Assembly: GCA_945888375.1 (NCBI GenBank)
Contig: CAMCZZ010000013.1
Location: 1 to 64,000 of the forward strand
Source of the DNA: Akkermansia muciniphila
GTDB taxonomy: Bacteria > Verrucomicrobiota > Verrucomicrobiia > Opitutales > Opitutaceae
Direction of reading: 5' to 3'
Length of the DNA: 64,000 nucleotides
Shown here piece after piece: positions 25,169-33,600 of the stretch (positions within the stretch are counted from its first letter, which is position 1; each line of letters opens with the position of its first letter). The translations under genes were made by a program, and so were the position numbers. The notes beneath the pieces are model-generated. The model worked only from the letters and a program-made list of their open reading frames with translations, searched no databases and was not told the DNA's origin.

Positions 25169-26413
25169 TTAATCAGCCGCACCGGAAGCCACCGCAGAAT
25201 CCGCTTCGCGCAGTAGGGGCACGTCCGCCTCGACCGCTAGCTCCGCCGCCACGCCCTCCAGGACCAAGCGCCCTCCGGCCCCGAGTTGGAATTGCAGCCT
25301 GGGTCGGACTCCGGATCGCAGCGTGACTTCGAGCATGTTCTCCAACTCGGTGTAGTAACCCTTCGCCAGTCCCGAGTATTTCCAAGTGACCGCCGGGGAG
25401 AGCGGATCCGTCCGCACCTTCAAGTGATTGCCCGGCAATCCGAAGCCCTGGATCGACTGCCGCATGGCGAGCGCCGGCAAGCTCGCCCCGCCAACCACCC
25501 GCACCCGCACTTGTGCCCCGGGCGCCACTACTAAAACCTCCTCCGGCGGAGAAACCGCCGCAGGCCAGTTCAAGGCCGAGCGTTTATGGGTCGGCGTAGC
25601 CAGCAAAACCCCCGCGACCAAGGCCAACACGCCTGCCGCCATCGCGATGTTTTTCCACCGCTCCGCCCGACGCTCCGCCTCCGTCCCTGACGTCGTGGCC
25701 GGCTCCCGCTCCACCCGCACGATAAAGTAATAGGCGAACCAGGCCGCCCACCAAGTAAGCAAGGCCGACCAAAGCACATCCGACAGAAAATGCCCGCCCG
25801 CCGCCATGCGCGCCGCCCCCATGCCCGCCCCGATCAAAGTTGAAACGCCGAGAACCACCCAGGCCAGCCGGGGCCGTTTCGGCCGCAACAAAAGGAAAAC
25901 CCCCGCGTAAGCAAAAGCCACCGAGGGATGCCCCGCTGGAAAGGATTTGGCCTTGCCCGCCGTGCCCTTGAGCAAAGGCGGCAGATAAGACTGCGTGCCA
26001 TCAAACTGGACGATATGCTTGGGCCGCGGCCGGCCCCAATGGTCCTTGAAAATCGCATTCACCAGCACCCCCGGACCTAAAATCAAGGTGATTAACAAGA
26101 AGGCAGCCGCCGCCCGCCAGCGCCGCGCCTCCGCCCGCCACGTGCCCACGGCAAAACCCCACACCACCGCCAAAACCAAAGCCCCGACCAAAAACGGCGG
26201 CGCATAGTAAAACATCTGCACCCAGCCCGCCCGCTCCAGAAACCAGGAACCATCCGAATGCCCGCGCTGAAAAAACACTCCCGCCGCCCTGATATCCAGA
26301 TCCGTTAACCAGAAAACGGGGGTCAACCCCGCCGCCAGCACGATCCAAACCAAAAGATAGCGCCAACGATGGTCCTGTTTCGGAGCGAGGGTATTGAACA
26401 TACCCAAAACCAC
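25169..26413 (-). CDS. PAP2-family membrane phosphatase with C-terminal extra domain
   Basis: A 414-residue membrane protein. Residues ~15-235 form about six membrane segments with the PAP2 motifs: 'KDHWGRPRP' (KxxxxxxRP), 'SFPAGHPS' (PSGH with Ala for Ser) and 'ARMAAGGHFLSDV' (SRxxxxxHxxxD with Ala for the first Ser). This is the pattern of LpxE/LpxF-like lipid A phosphatases and undecaprenyl-PP phosphatases. After a further membrane helix at ~255-275 comes a ~130-residue soluble beta-rich domain ('EEVLVVAPGAQVRVRVVGG', 'TWKYSGLAKGYYTELENMLEVTL') that plain PAP2 enzymes lack. An ATG at 26401 is an alternative start. Divergent from the GT2 gene at 26570. Confidence 0.88.
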   Translation of the reverse strand: MVLGMFNTLAPKQDHRWRYLLVWIVLAAGLTPVFWLTDLDIRAAGVFFQRGHSDGSWFLERAGWVQMFYYAPPFLVGALVLAVVWGFAVGTWRAEARRWRAAAAFLLITLILGPGVLVNAIFKDHWGRPRPKHIVQFDGTQSYLPPLLKGTAGKAKSFPAGHPSVAFAYAGVFLLLRPKRPRLAWVVLGVSTLIGAGMGAARMAAGGHFLSDVLWSALLTWWAAWFAYYFIVRVEREPATTSGTEAERRAERWKNIAMAAGVLALVAGVLLATPTHKRSALNWPAAVSPPEEVLVVAPGAQVRVRVVGGASLPALAMRQSIQGFGLPGNHLKVRTDPLSPAVTWKYSGLAKGYYTELENMLEVTLRSGVRPRLQFQLGAGGRLVLEGVAAELAVEADVPLLREADSAVASGAAD

Positions 26414-26569
26414 GAAGTGCTATACGCTCCCCCGCAATCCCTTTTCCGCCTACGATCAGGCCTGGGACCCATCCAAATGCAGCGCTGGCCAGACCCGCGC
26501 CCAGCCCCCTCCGCGAGAAAGGCTTGTCGCTGGCCCTCACAACCGGTGCCCTCCCCTCTTCTCCCATCC

Positions 26570-27289
26570 ATGCCCACCCCAGAGCTCTCGGTCATCGTGC
26601 CGTTTTACAACGAGGCGGAAAACGTCGGCGAACTCTTGCGCGAGATTCGCGCGGCCTGCCCCGGTGCCGAAATCGTGGCGGTGGATGACGGCTCGACCGA
26701 CGGCACCACCGATATTCTCCGCTCGGAACCCAACATCCGGACCGTGCTCTTCCCCGCCAACCGGGGCCAAAGCGCCGCTCTCTACGCCGGGCTACGCCAG
26801 GCCCGGGGTCGTATTTGCGTGATGCTCGACGGCGACGGGCAGAACGATCCCGCCGATATCCCCGCCCTCGTCGCCGCCCTCGACCACGCGGATCTCGCCT
26901 GCGGCTGGCGACGCAACCGGCGCGATACCTGGAACCGCCGCGCCGCCTCCCGCATCGCCAACCGGGTGCGCCGCGCCTTCCTGAACGACGGCATCCGCGA
27001 TACCGGCTGCTCCCTGAAAGCCCTCCGCCGCGAACACATCGATCTGCTCGTGCCCTTCAACGGCCTCCACCGCTTTATCCCCGCCCTGCTGCGCAACGCC
27101 GGACTCCGCCTCGTCGAAGTGCCGGTCAACCACCGGCCCCGCCTGCGCGGCGTGTCCAAATACACCATCGGCGGCCGCGCCCTCCGCGGCATCCGCGATC
27201 TCTTCGGCGTCGCCTGGCTGCTAAAACGCCAGATCCGGTTTCCGGCCGGCATCCTCGAAGCATCCTCCACCCCGCCAGACCGCGCCTGA
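26570..27289 (+). CDS. Family 2 glycosyltransferase (ArnC/dolichol-P-sugar synthase type)
   Basis: A 239-residue GT-A enzyme; ATG 26570 was chosen because the region before it in the longer frame overlaps the divergent gene and looks non-coding. It starts directly with the GT2 core 'ELSVIVPFYNEAENVGELL', the nucleotide motif 'VAVDDGSTDGTTD', the metal-binding 'CVMLDGDGQNDPADIP' and the acceptor segment 'DTGCSLKALRREHIDLL' with 'HRPRLRGVSKYTI' near the end. These are the features of polyprenyl-phosphate sugar transferases (ArnC, DPM1, GtrB). No C-terminal membrane helices are present, as in DPM1. It is followed by LAB_N, PAP2 and ArnT-like genes: it probably loads a sugar on undecaprenyl phosphate for the ArnT-like enzyme. 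Confidence 0.9.
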   Translation: MPTPELSVIVPFYNEAENVGELLREIRAACPGAEIVAVDDGSTDGTTDILRSEPNIRTVLFPANRGQSAALYAGLRQARGRICVMLDGDGQNDPADIPALVAALDHADLACGWRRNRRDTWNRRAASRIANRVRRAFLNDGIRDTGCSLKALRREHIDLLVPFNGLHRFIPALLRNAGLRLVEVPVNHRPRLRGVSKYTIGGRALRGIRDLFGVAWLLKRQIRFPAGILEASSTPPDRA

Positions 27290-27310
27290 AGCCACCCGGC
27301 CTTTCCCCAC

Positions 27311-27628
27311 GTGAACGAAATCCTGTTTCGCCTCGAACTCGGACCCCTCGCACTCGTCATCACCGGCTGGAAGCTGGTCGGCTACCTTGGTGTCTTTCTT
27401 TTCGCCGGACGCTGGGTCGTGCAACTGCTTGCCTCTCGCCGCGCCGGTCGCCCCATCATGCCGCGCGCCTTTTGGTATATGAGTGTAGCCGGGAGCCTCC
27501 TGCTGCTCACCTATTTCATCGTGGGGAAAAACGACTCGGTCGGAGTGCTGTCGAATTTGTTCCCCGCCTTCACCGCCGCCTATAATCTATGGCTGGACAT
27601 CAAACACCGGTCAGCCGGCGCGGCCTGA
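27311..27628 (+). CDS. Lipid-A-disaccharide synthase N-terminal-like (LAB_N) membrane protein
   Basis: A 105-residue protein from a GTG at 27311, with three predicted membrane helices. 'YLGVFLFAGRWVVQLLASRRAGRPIMPRAFWYMSVAGSLLLLTYFI' is the characteristic stretch of the LAB_N domain, found at the N-terminus of some LpxB proteins and as stand-alone proteins next to GT2 and ArnT-like genes. Its biochemical role is not established; it is thought to help a glycosyltransferase in lipid A or lipid-linked sugar assembly. It lies 21 bp after the GT2 gene and overlaps the next gene by about 40 bp, so all are likely cotranscribed. Confidence 0.88.
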   Translation: MNEILFRLELGPLALVITGWKLVGYLGVFLFAGRWVVQLLASRRAGRPIMPRAFWYMSVAGSLLLLTYFIVGKNDSVGVLSNLFPAFTAAYNLWLDIKHRSAGAA

Positions 27629-28311
27629 ACTCCGCTTCGCCTCCGTCCGCTTGGCGCAGCGCGGCTTTTCTGTGTCGCGGAGCAGCAAAGGTCGCCTGGG
27701 CGCGACGCGGGACGCTGCTGCTGGTTTTTACCGGACTCACCGCCGCCCTGCTGGGCGGGCACGCTGCCGACCGCCCGATTATGACATGGCTGGCAACCTG
27801 GCGAACGCCCGATGTGGTAACGGCCGCCAAGTTGCTGAGTCTGCTCGGAGAACTCCACTTGGCCCCCCTCGGGGTGGTGCTCGGAGCTTGGGGCGTGGCC
27901 GAGTGGCGCCATCAAAAAGAACGGCGCATCCCGCTCGGCTCCGCCCTGCTCGCCATGGCCGTGAGCGGCCTCCTTGCCCAACTGCTCAAACCCCTTTTCG
28001 GACGCCCCCGCCCCCACTTGCGCGTCCCCGACCAACTCGATTGGTTTAACACGCAATGGGATTCCTTCCCCTCCGGCCACTCCATGCACTGGGCCGCCCT
28101 CATCGGCACCCTCTGGATGGTCTCCCCCCGCCTCGCCCGGTGGATAGCCCCCCTCGCCGTCACCGTGATGGCAGCGCGCATTCTGGTGCCGCGCCACTAC
28201 CCGACTGATGTGCTGGCCGGCGCCACTCTCGGCCTGCTTTGCGGACTTTGCTTCGGCCAGGCCGCTCTCGACTATCAACGTCAACTCGGACGCCTCCCGC
28301 CCTCTTCATGA
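27589..28311 (+). CDS. PAP2-family membrane phosphatase
   Basis: A 240-residue integral membrane phosphatase with canonical motifs: 'KPLFGRPRP', 'SFPSGHSMHWAAL' and 'ARILVPRHYPTDVLAG' (catalytic His pairs with Asp). About six membrane helices. It begins with ~45 residues of basic, Ser/Pro-rich leader overlapping the LAB_N gene by 40 bp; a later start is possible but no good ATG, GTG or TTG lies between. The downstream ArnT-like gene starts in its stop codon (ATGA). Likely recycles an undecaprenyl diphosphate by-product or dephosphorylates a lipid-A type lipid; family membership is clear, substrate is not. Confidence 0.9.
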   Translation: MAGHQTPVSRRGLNSASPPSAWRSAAFLCRGAAKVAWARRGTLLLVFTGLTAALLGGHAADRPIMTWLATWRTPDVVTAAKLLSLLGELHLAPLGVVLGAWGVAEWRHQKERRIPLGSALLAMAVSGLLAQLLKPLFGRPRPHLRVPDQLDWFNTQWDSFPSGHSMHWAALIGTLWMVSPRLARWIAPLAVTVMAARILVPRHYPTDVLAGATLGLLCGLCFGQAALDYQRQLGRLPPSS

Positions 28312-29975
28312 AGACCCTCTCCTCCGGCCGCCACGCCCCCCTGCTGCTACTCGCCTTCGTGTTCCTGCTGCTTCTGCCGGGAACCGGCACCGTCCCGCTG
28401 CTCGATCGCGACGAGCCGCGCTTCGCCACCGCCAGCCGAGAAATGGCCGAGCGCGCGGATTGGATCAAACCCACCTTCAACGGCCGTGATCGCTTCGATA
28501 AACCCGCCCTGTCCTACTGGCTGATGCGCGGCGGCTACGCCGTGTTCGGCCAAAACGAGCTTGGTGCCCGGCTTCCTACCGTGCTGTGCACCGCCGCACT
28601 GGTTTTGGCCGTGTGGTTCTTCGGCGTGCGCTGGTTCGGGCCGGAGACCGGCCTGCTCGCCGGCCTCGGCCTCGCCTCCTGTCTGCAGCTTTTTATCCAT
28701 GGCCGGCTCGCCTTGGCGGATATGCCGATGATCCTCGCCATCACCGTTATCCAGCTCGCCCTCGCCGCCCTGTTATTCCCTGCCAATCGGCCCTGGTCGG
28801 CCACGGATGCACCCGATTCCGCAGCCGCCCGCCGCTGGTGGTGGACGCTCTGGTTGGCGGTTGGTCTCGGTTTTCTTGCCAAAGGCCCCATCACCTTCGC
28901 CGTGCCGATAGTCAGCTTGTTGCTGCTGCGTTTCGTCTTCTGGCGGCAACCCCTGCCTTGGCAGCGCCTCGGGGCGGGACGCGGTGCTTTGGTTGCCCTG
29001 ACTGTGATCGCCGCCTGGGGCGTGCCTGCGCTGATCGTCACCGAAGGTCGCTTTTTTACGGTTGGGATCGGCGAACACGTCGTAGCCCGCGGCTACGAGA
29101 AGTTTAACGGACGCAGCTACAATCCCTTTTTCTATCTCGGCACCGCCCCCCTCAGCCTTTTCCCGTGGATCTGCTTCGCCCCCCTCGCCTTCCTCGCCCT
29201 TAAAACCAAGGATATCCGCCACCGCTGGCTGGCGAGTTGGTTGACCGCACCCTACCTGATTTTCACTCTCTACGCGACGCAACTACCCCATTACGTCCTG
29301 CCCGCATTTCCCGCTTTTTTCCTGCTGCTCGCCGAAGGCCTCGGCCTCGGAAAAAATCGCTGGAGACGCTTTGGCGAGATCACCCTCGCCGCCATTAGCG
29401 GGGTGGTCGTGATTCTTTTCGCCACGGTCTTGCTCCGCCCGCTGCCAGCCGATGCTTCCGCACTCCGTCCGGCTTTCGCGGGAGCGATCGCGGCCGTATT
29501 CGGCCTGCTGCTGATCGCCACCGCCCTCGTCCGCGGTAGACGCTGGTTACGCGCCGGCCTCACCGCGGGCGTCCTGATCGTCGCGTTTGGCGCCAGCCAA
29601 CTCGCCTCGGGCTTGCGCTCCGCCAGTTTGAGCGTGCGTTTGCCTGCCCTTTGGGCTGACGCCCCCGCCGAAACCCGTTTCATCGGCGCCGGCTTTTCCG
29701 AGCCCAGCCTGATTTTCTACAGCCACCGCCACTGGCTTGAGAATGCCTCGCCCAAAGTCATCGAGACGGAAATCGCCACCCCCGGCCCGATCGTGCTGGT
29801 GACCGTCGAGCGTCAGATCGACCCCCTGCATTTGTTTACCGGCCTCGATCGCTGGCGCACCCAAAAAACCCCGGCCAACCTTTTAACCGGCCCGGGCTGG
29901 ACCCAGCAGCGCTTGGCCGGGTTCAACCCCGGCCGCAGTCGCTGGCAAGAAGTGACCGTCTGGCGCCGCGATTAA
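28308..29975 (+). CDS. ArnT-like glycosyltransferase (GT83/GT39 dolichyl-P-mannosyltransferase superfamily)
   Basis: A 555-residue polytopic protein, ATG 28308 overlapping the previous stop. The first periplasmic loop contains 'LLDRDEPRFATASREMAERADW', the acidic catalytic loop of ArnT-type GT-C transferases, followed by 'DKPALSYWLMRGGYAVFGQNELGARLPTVL'. About eleven to thirteen membrane segments follow, then a C-terminal periplasmic region ('ETRFIGAGFSEPSLIFYS', 'VLVTVERQIDPLHLF'). ArnT moves 4-amino-arabinose from undecaprenyl phosphate to lipid A; related enzymes use other sugars. With the GT2, LAB_N and two PAP2 genes it forms a compact lipid-A or glycolipid decorating group. The sugar is unknown; no arnA/arnB is visible here. 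Confidence 0.9.
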   Translation: MKTLSSGRHAPLLLLAFVFLLLLPGTGTVPLLDRDEPRFATASREMAERADWIKPTFNGRDRFDKPALSYWLMRGGYAVFGQNELGARLPTVLCTAALVLAVWFFGVRWFGPETGLLAGLGLASCLQLFIHGRLALADMPMILAITVIQLALAALLFPANRPWSATDAPDSAAARRWWWTLWLAVGLGFLAKGPITFAVPIVSLLLLRFVFWRQPLPWQRLGAGRGALVALTVIAAWGVPALIVTEGRFFTVGIGEHVVARGYEKFNGRSYNPFFYLGTAPLSLFPWICFAPLAFLALKTKDIRHRWLASWLTAPYLIFTLYATQLPHYVLPAFPAFFLLLAEGLGLGKNRWRRFGEITLAAISGVVVILFATVLLRPLPADASALRPAFAGAIAAVFGLLLIATALVRGRRWLRAGLTAGVLIVAFGASQLASGLRSASLSVRLPALWADAPAETRFIGAGFSEPSLIFYSHRHWLENASPKVIETEIATPGPIVLVTVERQIDPLHLFTGLDRWRTQKTPANLLTGPGWTQQRLAGFNPGRSRWQEVTVWRRD

Positions 29976-30155
29976 AAAACGCCCACCCCGGTGCCTCCAT
30001 TGCGCCGGGCGATCTTACTGTTCGAATCCTCCGCTCTCCCGCGCCGGGGCAAAGACCGTCATTTAAAAATTTCCGAAGGTAACGAAGCAGCCAGGCGCGC
30101 TTAGCACGGTTGTTTCCCCCGGCTACCCTGCGCCCCTCATTTGCATCCTTACACC

Positions 30156-30656
30156 GTGCCCCGCCTTCCCTTACCCCTGCTGGCCTGTTTGCTGGCCATC
30201 TGGCTGGTCCCCCTTCCAAGCCGGGCACACCAGGCGCTGGAAAGCTCCGCCCAGATCGCAAGCACCCCGGAAAATCTGGAGCTTACCCTCACACTGGCCC
30301 AGCCCTACGCCGCCGCATTGCTGGTGCCGCCCCCCACCCTGCCGCTGACAACGGAGAACTTCGATCAGCTCCGCCCAGCCCTCCTGGCCATCGCGCCACT
30401 ACTCGCCGCCGCGACCGACAGGTCCGGCAAAAAACTGGAGCCCGCCCGAGTGCTGGTGTCGCTAACCACCGAGGGCGAGATTCGCTACCTCTTCCTTTAC
30501 CCCTCCGGCCTCCAACCGGCCGACTTCTCCATGCCCGCCCTGGCCCGTTTGCCCCGCGGTTTTTTCTGTATCCTCTCGGATCAAAGAACCACTCCTCCCG
30601 GCCGCGTCATTTTGTTCAAAGAGCGTCCTCTGCACGCATTCCCCGCCCTGCCGTGA
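30156..30656 (+). CDS. Small secreted protein of unknown function
   Basis: 166 residues from GTG 30156 (a TTG at 30141 would add five residues). A signal peptide covers ~1-24 ('LPLLACLLAIWLVPLPSRA'), followed by 'HQALESSAQIASTPENLELTLTLAQPYAAALLVPPPTLPL' and a C-terminal half with 'GEIRYLFLYPSGLQPADFSMPALARLPRGFFCILSD'. No family recognised. The downstream PL11 gene starts at the GTG that overlaps its stop (GTGA at 30653), so the two are translationally coupled. The coupling suggests a secreted helper for the lyase, but nothing in the sequence shows how. Confidence 0.65.
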   Translation: MPRLPLPLLACLLAIWLVPLPSRAHQALESSAQIASTPENLELTLTLAQPYAAALLVPPPTLPLTTENFDQLRPALLAIAPLLAAATDRSGKKLEPARVLVSLTTEGEIRYLFLYPSGLQPADFSMPALARLPRGFFCILSDQRTTPPGRVILFKERPLHAFPALP

Positions 30657-33600
30657 ACTTGCCCGACCAGCTACGCCGTCTTGTCCTGCTGCTGCTCGCC
30701 GCCGTGTTCGCCGGCGTCACCACCCTGCACGCCCAGCGCCAGATGGAACCCCTCGGCCGTGGCGTCGTCGCCATGCGCACAAGCTCCACCCAAGTCTACG
30801 TCGGCTGGCGCCTGCTCGGCTCCGATCCGGCCGATCTCGGGTTCAATCTCTATCGTTCCATTGGCGGCGCCACCGCCACCAAGCTCAACAGCTCCGTCCT
30901 CACCGCTTCAACCAACTACCTCGATACCCCTGGCTCCACCGCCCTGACCGGCCCCGTGTCTTACTACGTCGTCCCCGTTCGGAACGGCAGGGAGCAAAAC
31001 GCGAGCGCCCCCTACACCCTCGCCGCCAACGCCACCAGCGGACAGCAGTTCATCCGCCTCCCCCTAGCCACCGCGTATCCCAACCCCGCATCCACCTTCC
31101 CCCATACGGTGAAGTTTTGCTGGGTGGGTGACTTCGACGGCGATGGCGAATACGACTTCCTCGTCGATCGCCTCTCCACCAACCCCACCGCCGAGAAACA
31201 GTTCCTCGAGGCCTATAAACGCGACGGCTCTTTTCTCTGGCGCATGGATATGGGTGTGAATTCGGTAAACCAATACGCCTACGAACCCGGGGCCTCCGCC
31301 ATCTCCATCGGCGACACCGATAACGTCACCGTCTACGACCTGGACGGCGACGGCCGCGCCGAGGTCGCCGTGCGCACCGCCAACGGCGTCACCGTGACCA
31401 ACGCCGCCGGCACGGTCGTCGCCACCATCTCCGCCGCCAGCAACACCACCCAGTTTGTCTCGATCCTCAACGGCCTGACCGGCGCCGAGCTCGCCCGGAC
31501 CACCCTGCCCAACCCCTGGGCCCAATACGGCACCCTTACCAGCAAGTGCGCCATCGGCTACTTCGACGGCCAGCGACCGAGCGTGCTGTTCTACGGCTAC
31601 AACCGCGACGGCTCCGGCCCGTTTTACCGCGCTTTCAGCGCCTTCGACTACCGCAACGGTCAACTGACCCAGCGCTGGTCCACCGCCCAGACCTTCCACG
31701 GCTCCGAAGGCCACCAGATCCGCATCGCCGACGTGGATAACGACGGCAAGGACGAGGTCTGTGAGATCGGCCACGTGATCGACGACAACGGCACCCAGCT
31801 TTTCGACATCGCCGAGATCACCCACGGTGACCGCTTCCACGTCGCCGATATCAACCCGGACCGCCCCGGCCTGGAAAACTTTATCATCCAGCAGAATAAT
31901 CCCAGTTTCCTCGCCACCGCCTACTACGACGCCGGCACCGGGCAGATGCTGAAAAAGTGGTATGCCACCGACGTGGTGGATGTGGGCCGGGGTATCGCCC
32001 AGGACCTGAATTCCACCCACAAGGGCTACGAAATGTATTCGACGCAGCCCGGCATCTACAACGCCAAGGGCGCCCAAATCTACACGAACAACGTCTGGGC
32101 CCCCGAGGGCCTCTGGTGGGACTCGGACCTGCTCCGCGAATTCATCGACGGCGCCGGCAACGGCGCGCTCAACCCCGTCATCAACAAATTCAACCAGTCC
32201 ACCGGAGTCTCCGACCGGGTATGGACCCTGTATAGCGACTCCGGCGCCTACAGCATCACCCAGGCCTATGGCGGACGCCCCGCTTTCTGGGGCGACCTGC
32301 TCGGCGACTGGCGCGAAGAACTGGTCTTCGTCACCACCGACTACACCGCTCTGCGCATCTACACACCGACCAGTGCGGCAACCAACCGGCTCTACACCTT
32401 AATGCACAACCCGGCCTACCGCTGTCAGGCCACCACCAAGGGCTACGTGCAGTCCTCCAACGTGGATTACTACCTCGGCGTCGGCATGACCACCCCGCCG
32501 CCGCCCCCCATGGTGCCCGCCGCCCTCGCCTGGGCCGGCGGCACCGGCGCCTCCACTTGGAATACCGGCTCCACCGCCGCTTGGAAAAACACCACTACCG
32601 CCGCCGCCACCACCTTCTCCGCCGGACAGTCCGTGCGCTTCGACCTCGCTGGAAACAACGCCGCCGCCGTCACCCTGTCCGGCTCCCTGCAACCCGGCGA
32701 CGTCACCGTTTTCTCGCCGACCGATTATACCTTCGACGGCACCACCGGTTCGCTCACCGGCGCGATGACCCTCGTCAAGGCCGGTAAAGGCACCCTGCGC
32801 CTCACCGGTTCCCACTCCTTCACCGGCGCCACCACCGTGTGGGACGGCGCCCTGCGCGTTGACGGCACCTTGTCTGCCTCCCCCGTGACCGTCTGGGGCG
32901 GCACTTGGGGCGGCCCCCTCGCCAAGGGCCTGACCGGCGGCCGCCTCGCCGGCTCCGGCGCCGTCACCCAATCCGTCTCACTCCATTACCGCGGGACACT
33001 CACCCCCGGCGGGGGCATGAACGCCGCCGGCACCCTGACCCTCGGCGGAGGCCTGTCCGCCGCCGACGGCGCCACCCTCGCCTTCGATCTGTCCGGCGAC
33101 CCCACCGGCCTCACAACCGCCAACGACCGCCTCGCCATCACCGGCAACCTGGCCCTTTCCGGCATCGTTTCGGTAGTCATCAACCCCCTCGCCGCCCAAC
33201 TCGCCCCCGGCACCTACACCCTCGCCACCTACTCCGGTTCGCTCACCGGCTCGACCTCCAACCTTTCCGTGATCGTCCCCGAAGGCACTGCCTATTCCCT
33301 CTCGCTCGGCGCCGGCACCCTCAGCCTCACCGTGCCCGTCACCCGCTCCGCCGCTTCCATCAACTGGACCGGCAGGTCCTCCGGTAACTGGGATCTCTCC
33401 TCCACCCAAAATTGGAAACTCTCCGGCTCACCCGCGACCTTTGTAACCGGTGACGCCGTCTCATTCGACGACACCGGCTCCGCCCGCCCCGCCGTCACGC
33501 TCAACGTCGCCGCACCCGTCGCCAGCCTCGCGTTCTCCGGCACGACGAATTACACCCTTTCCGGCTCCGGCGCGATCGCCGGCTCCGGCGGCCTGACGAA

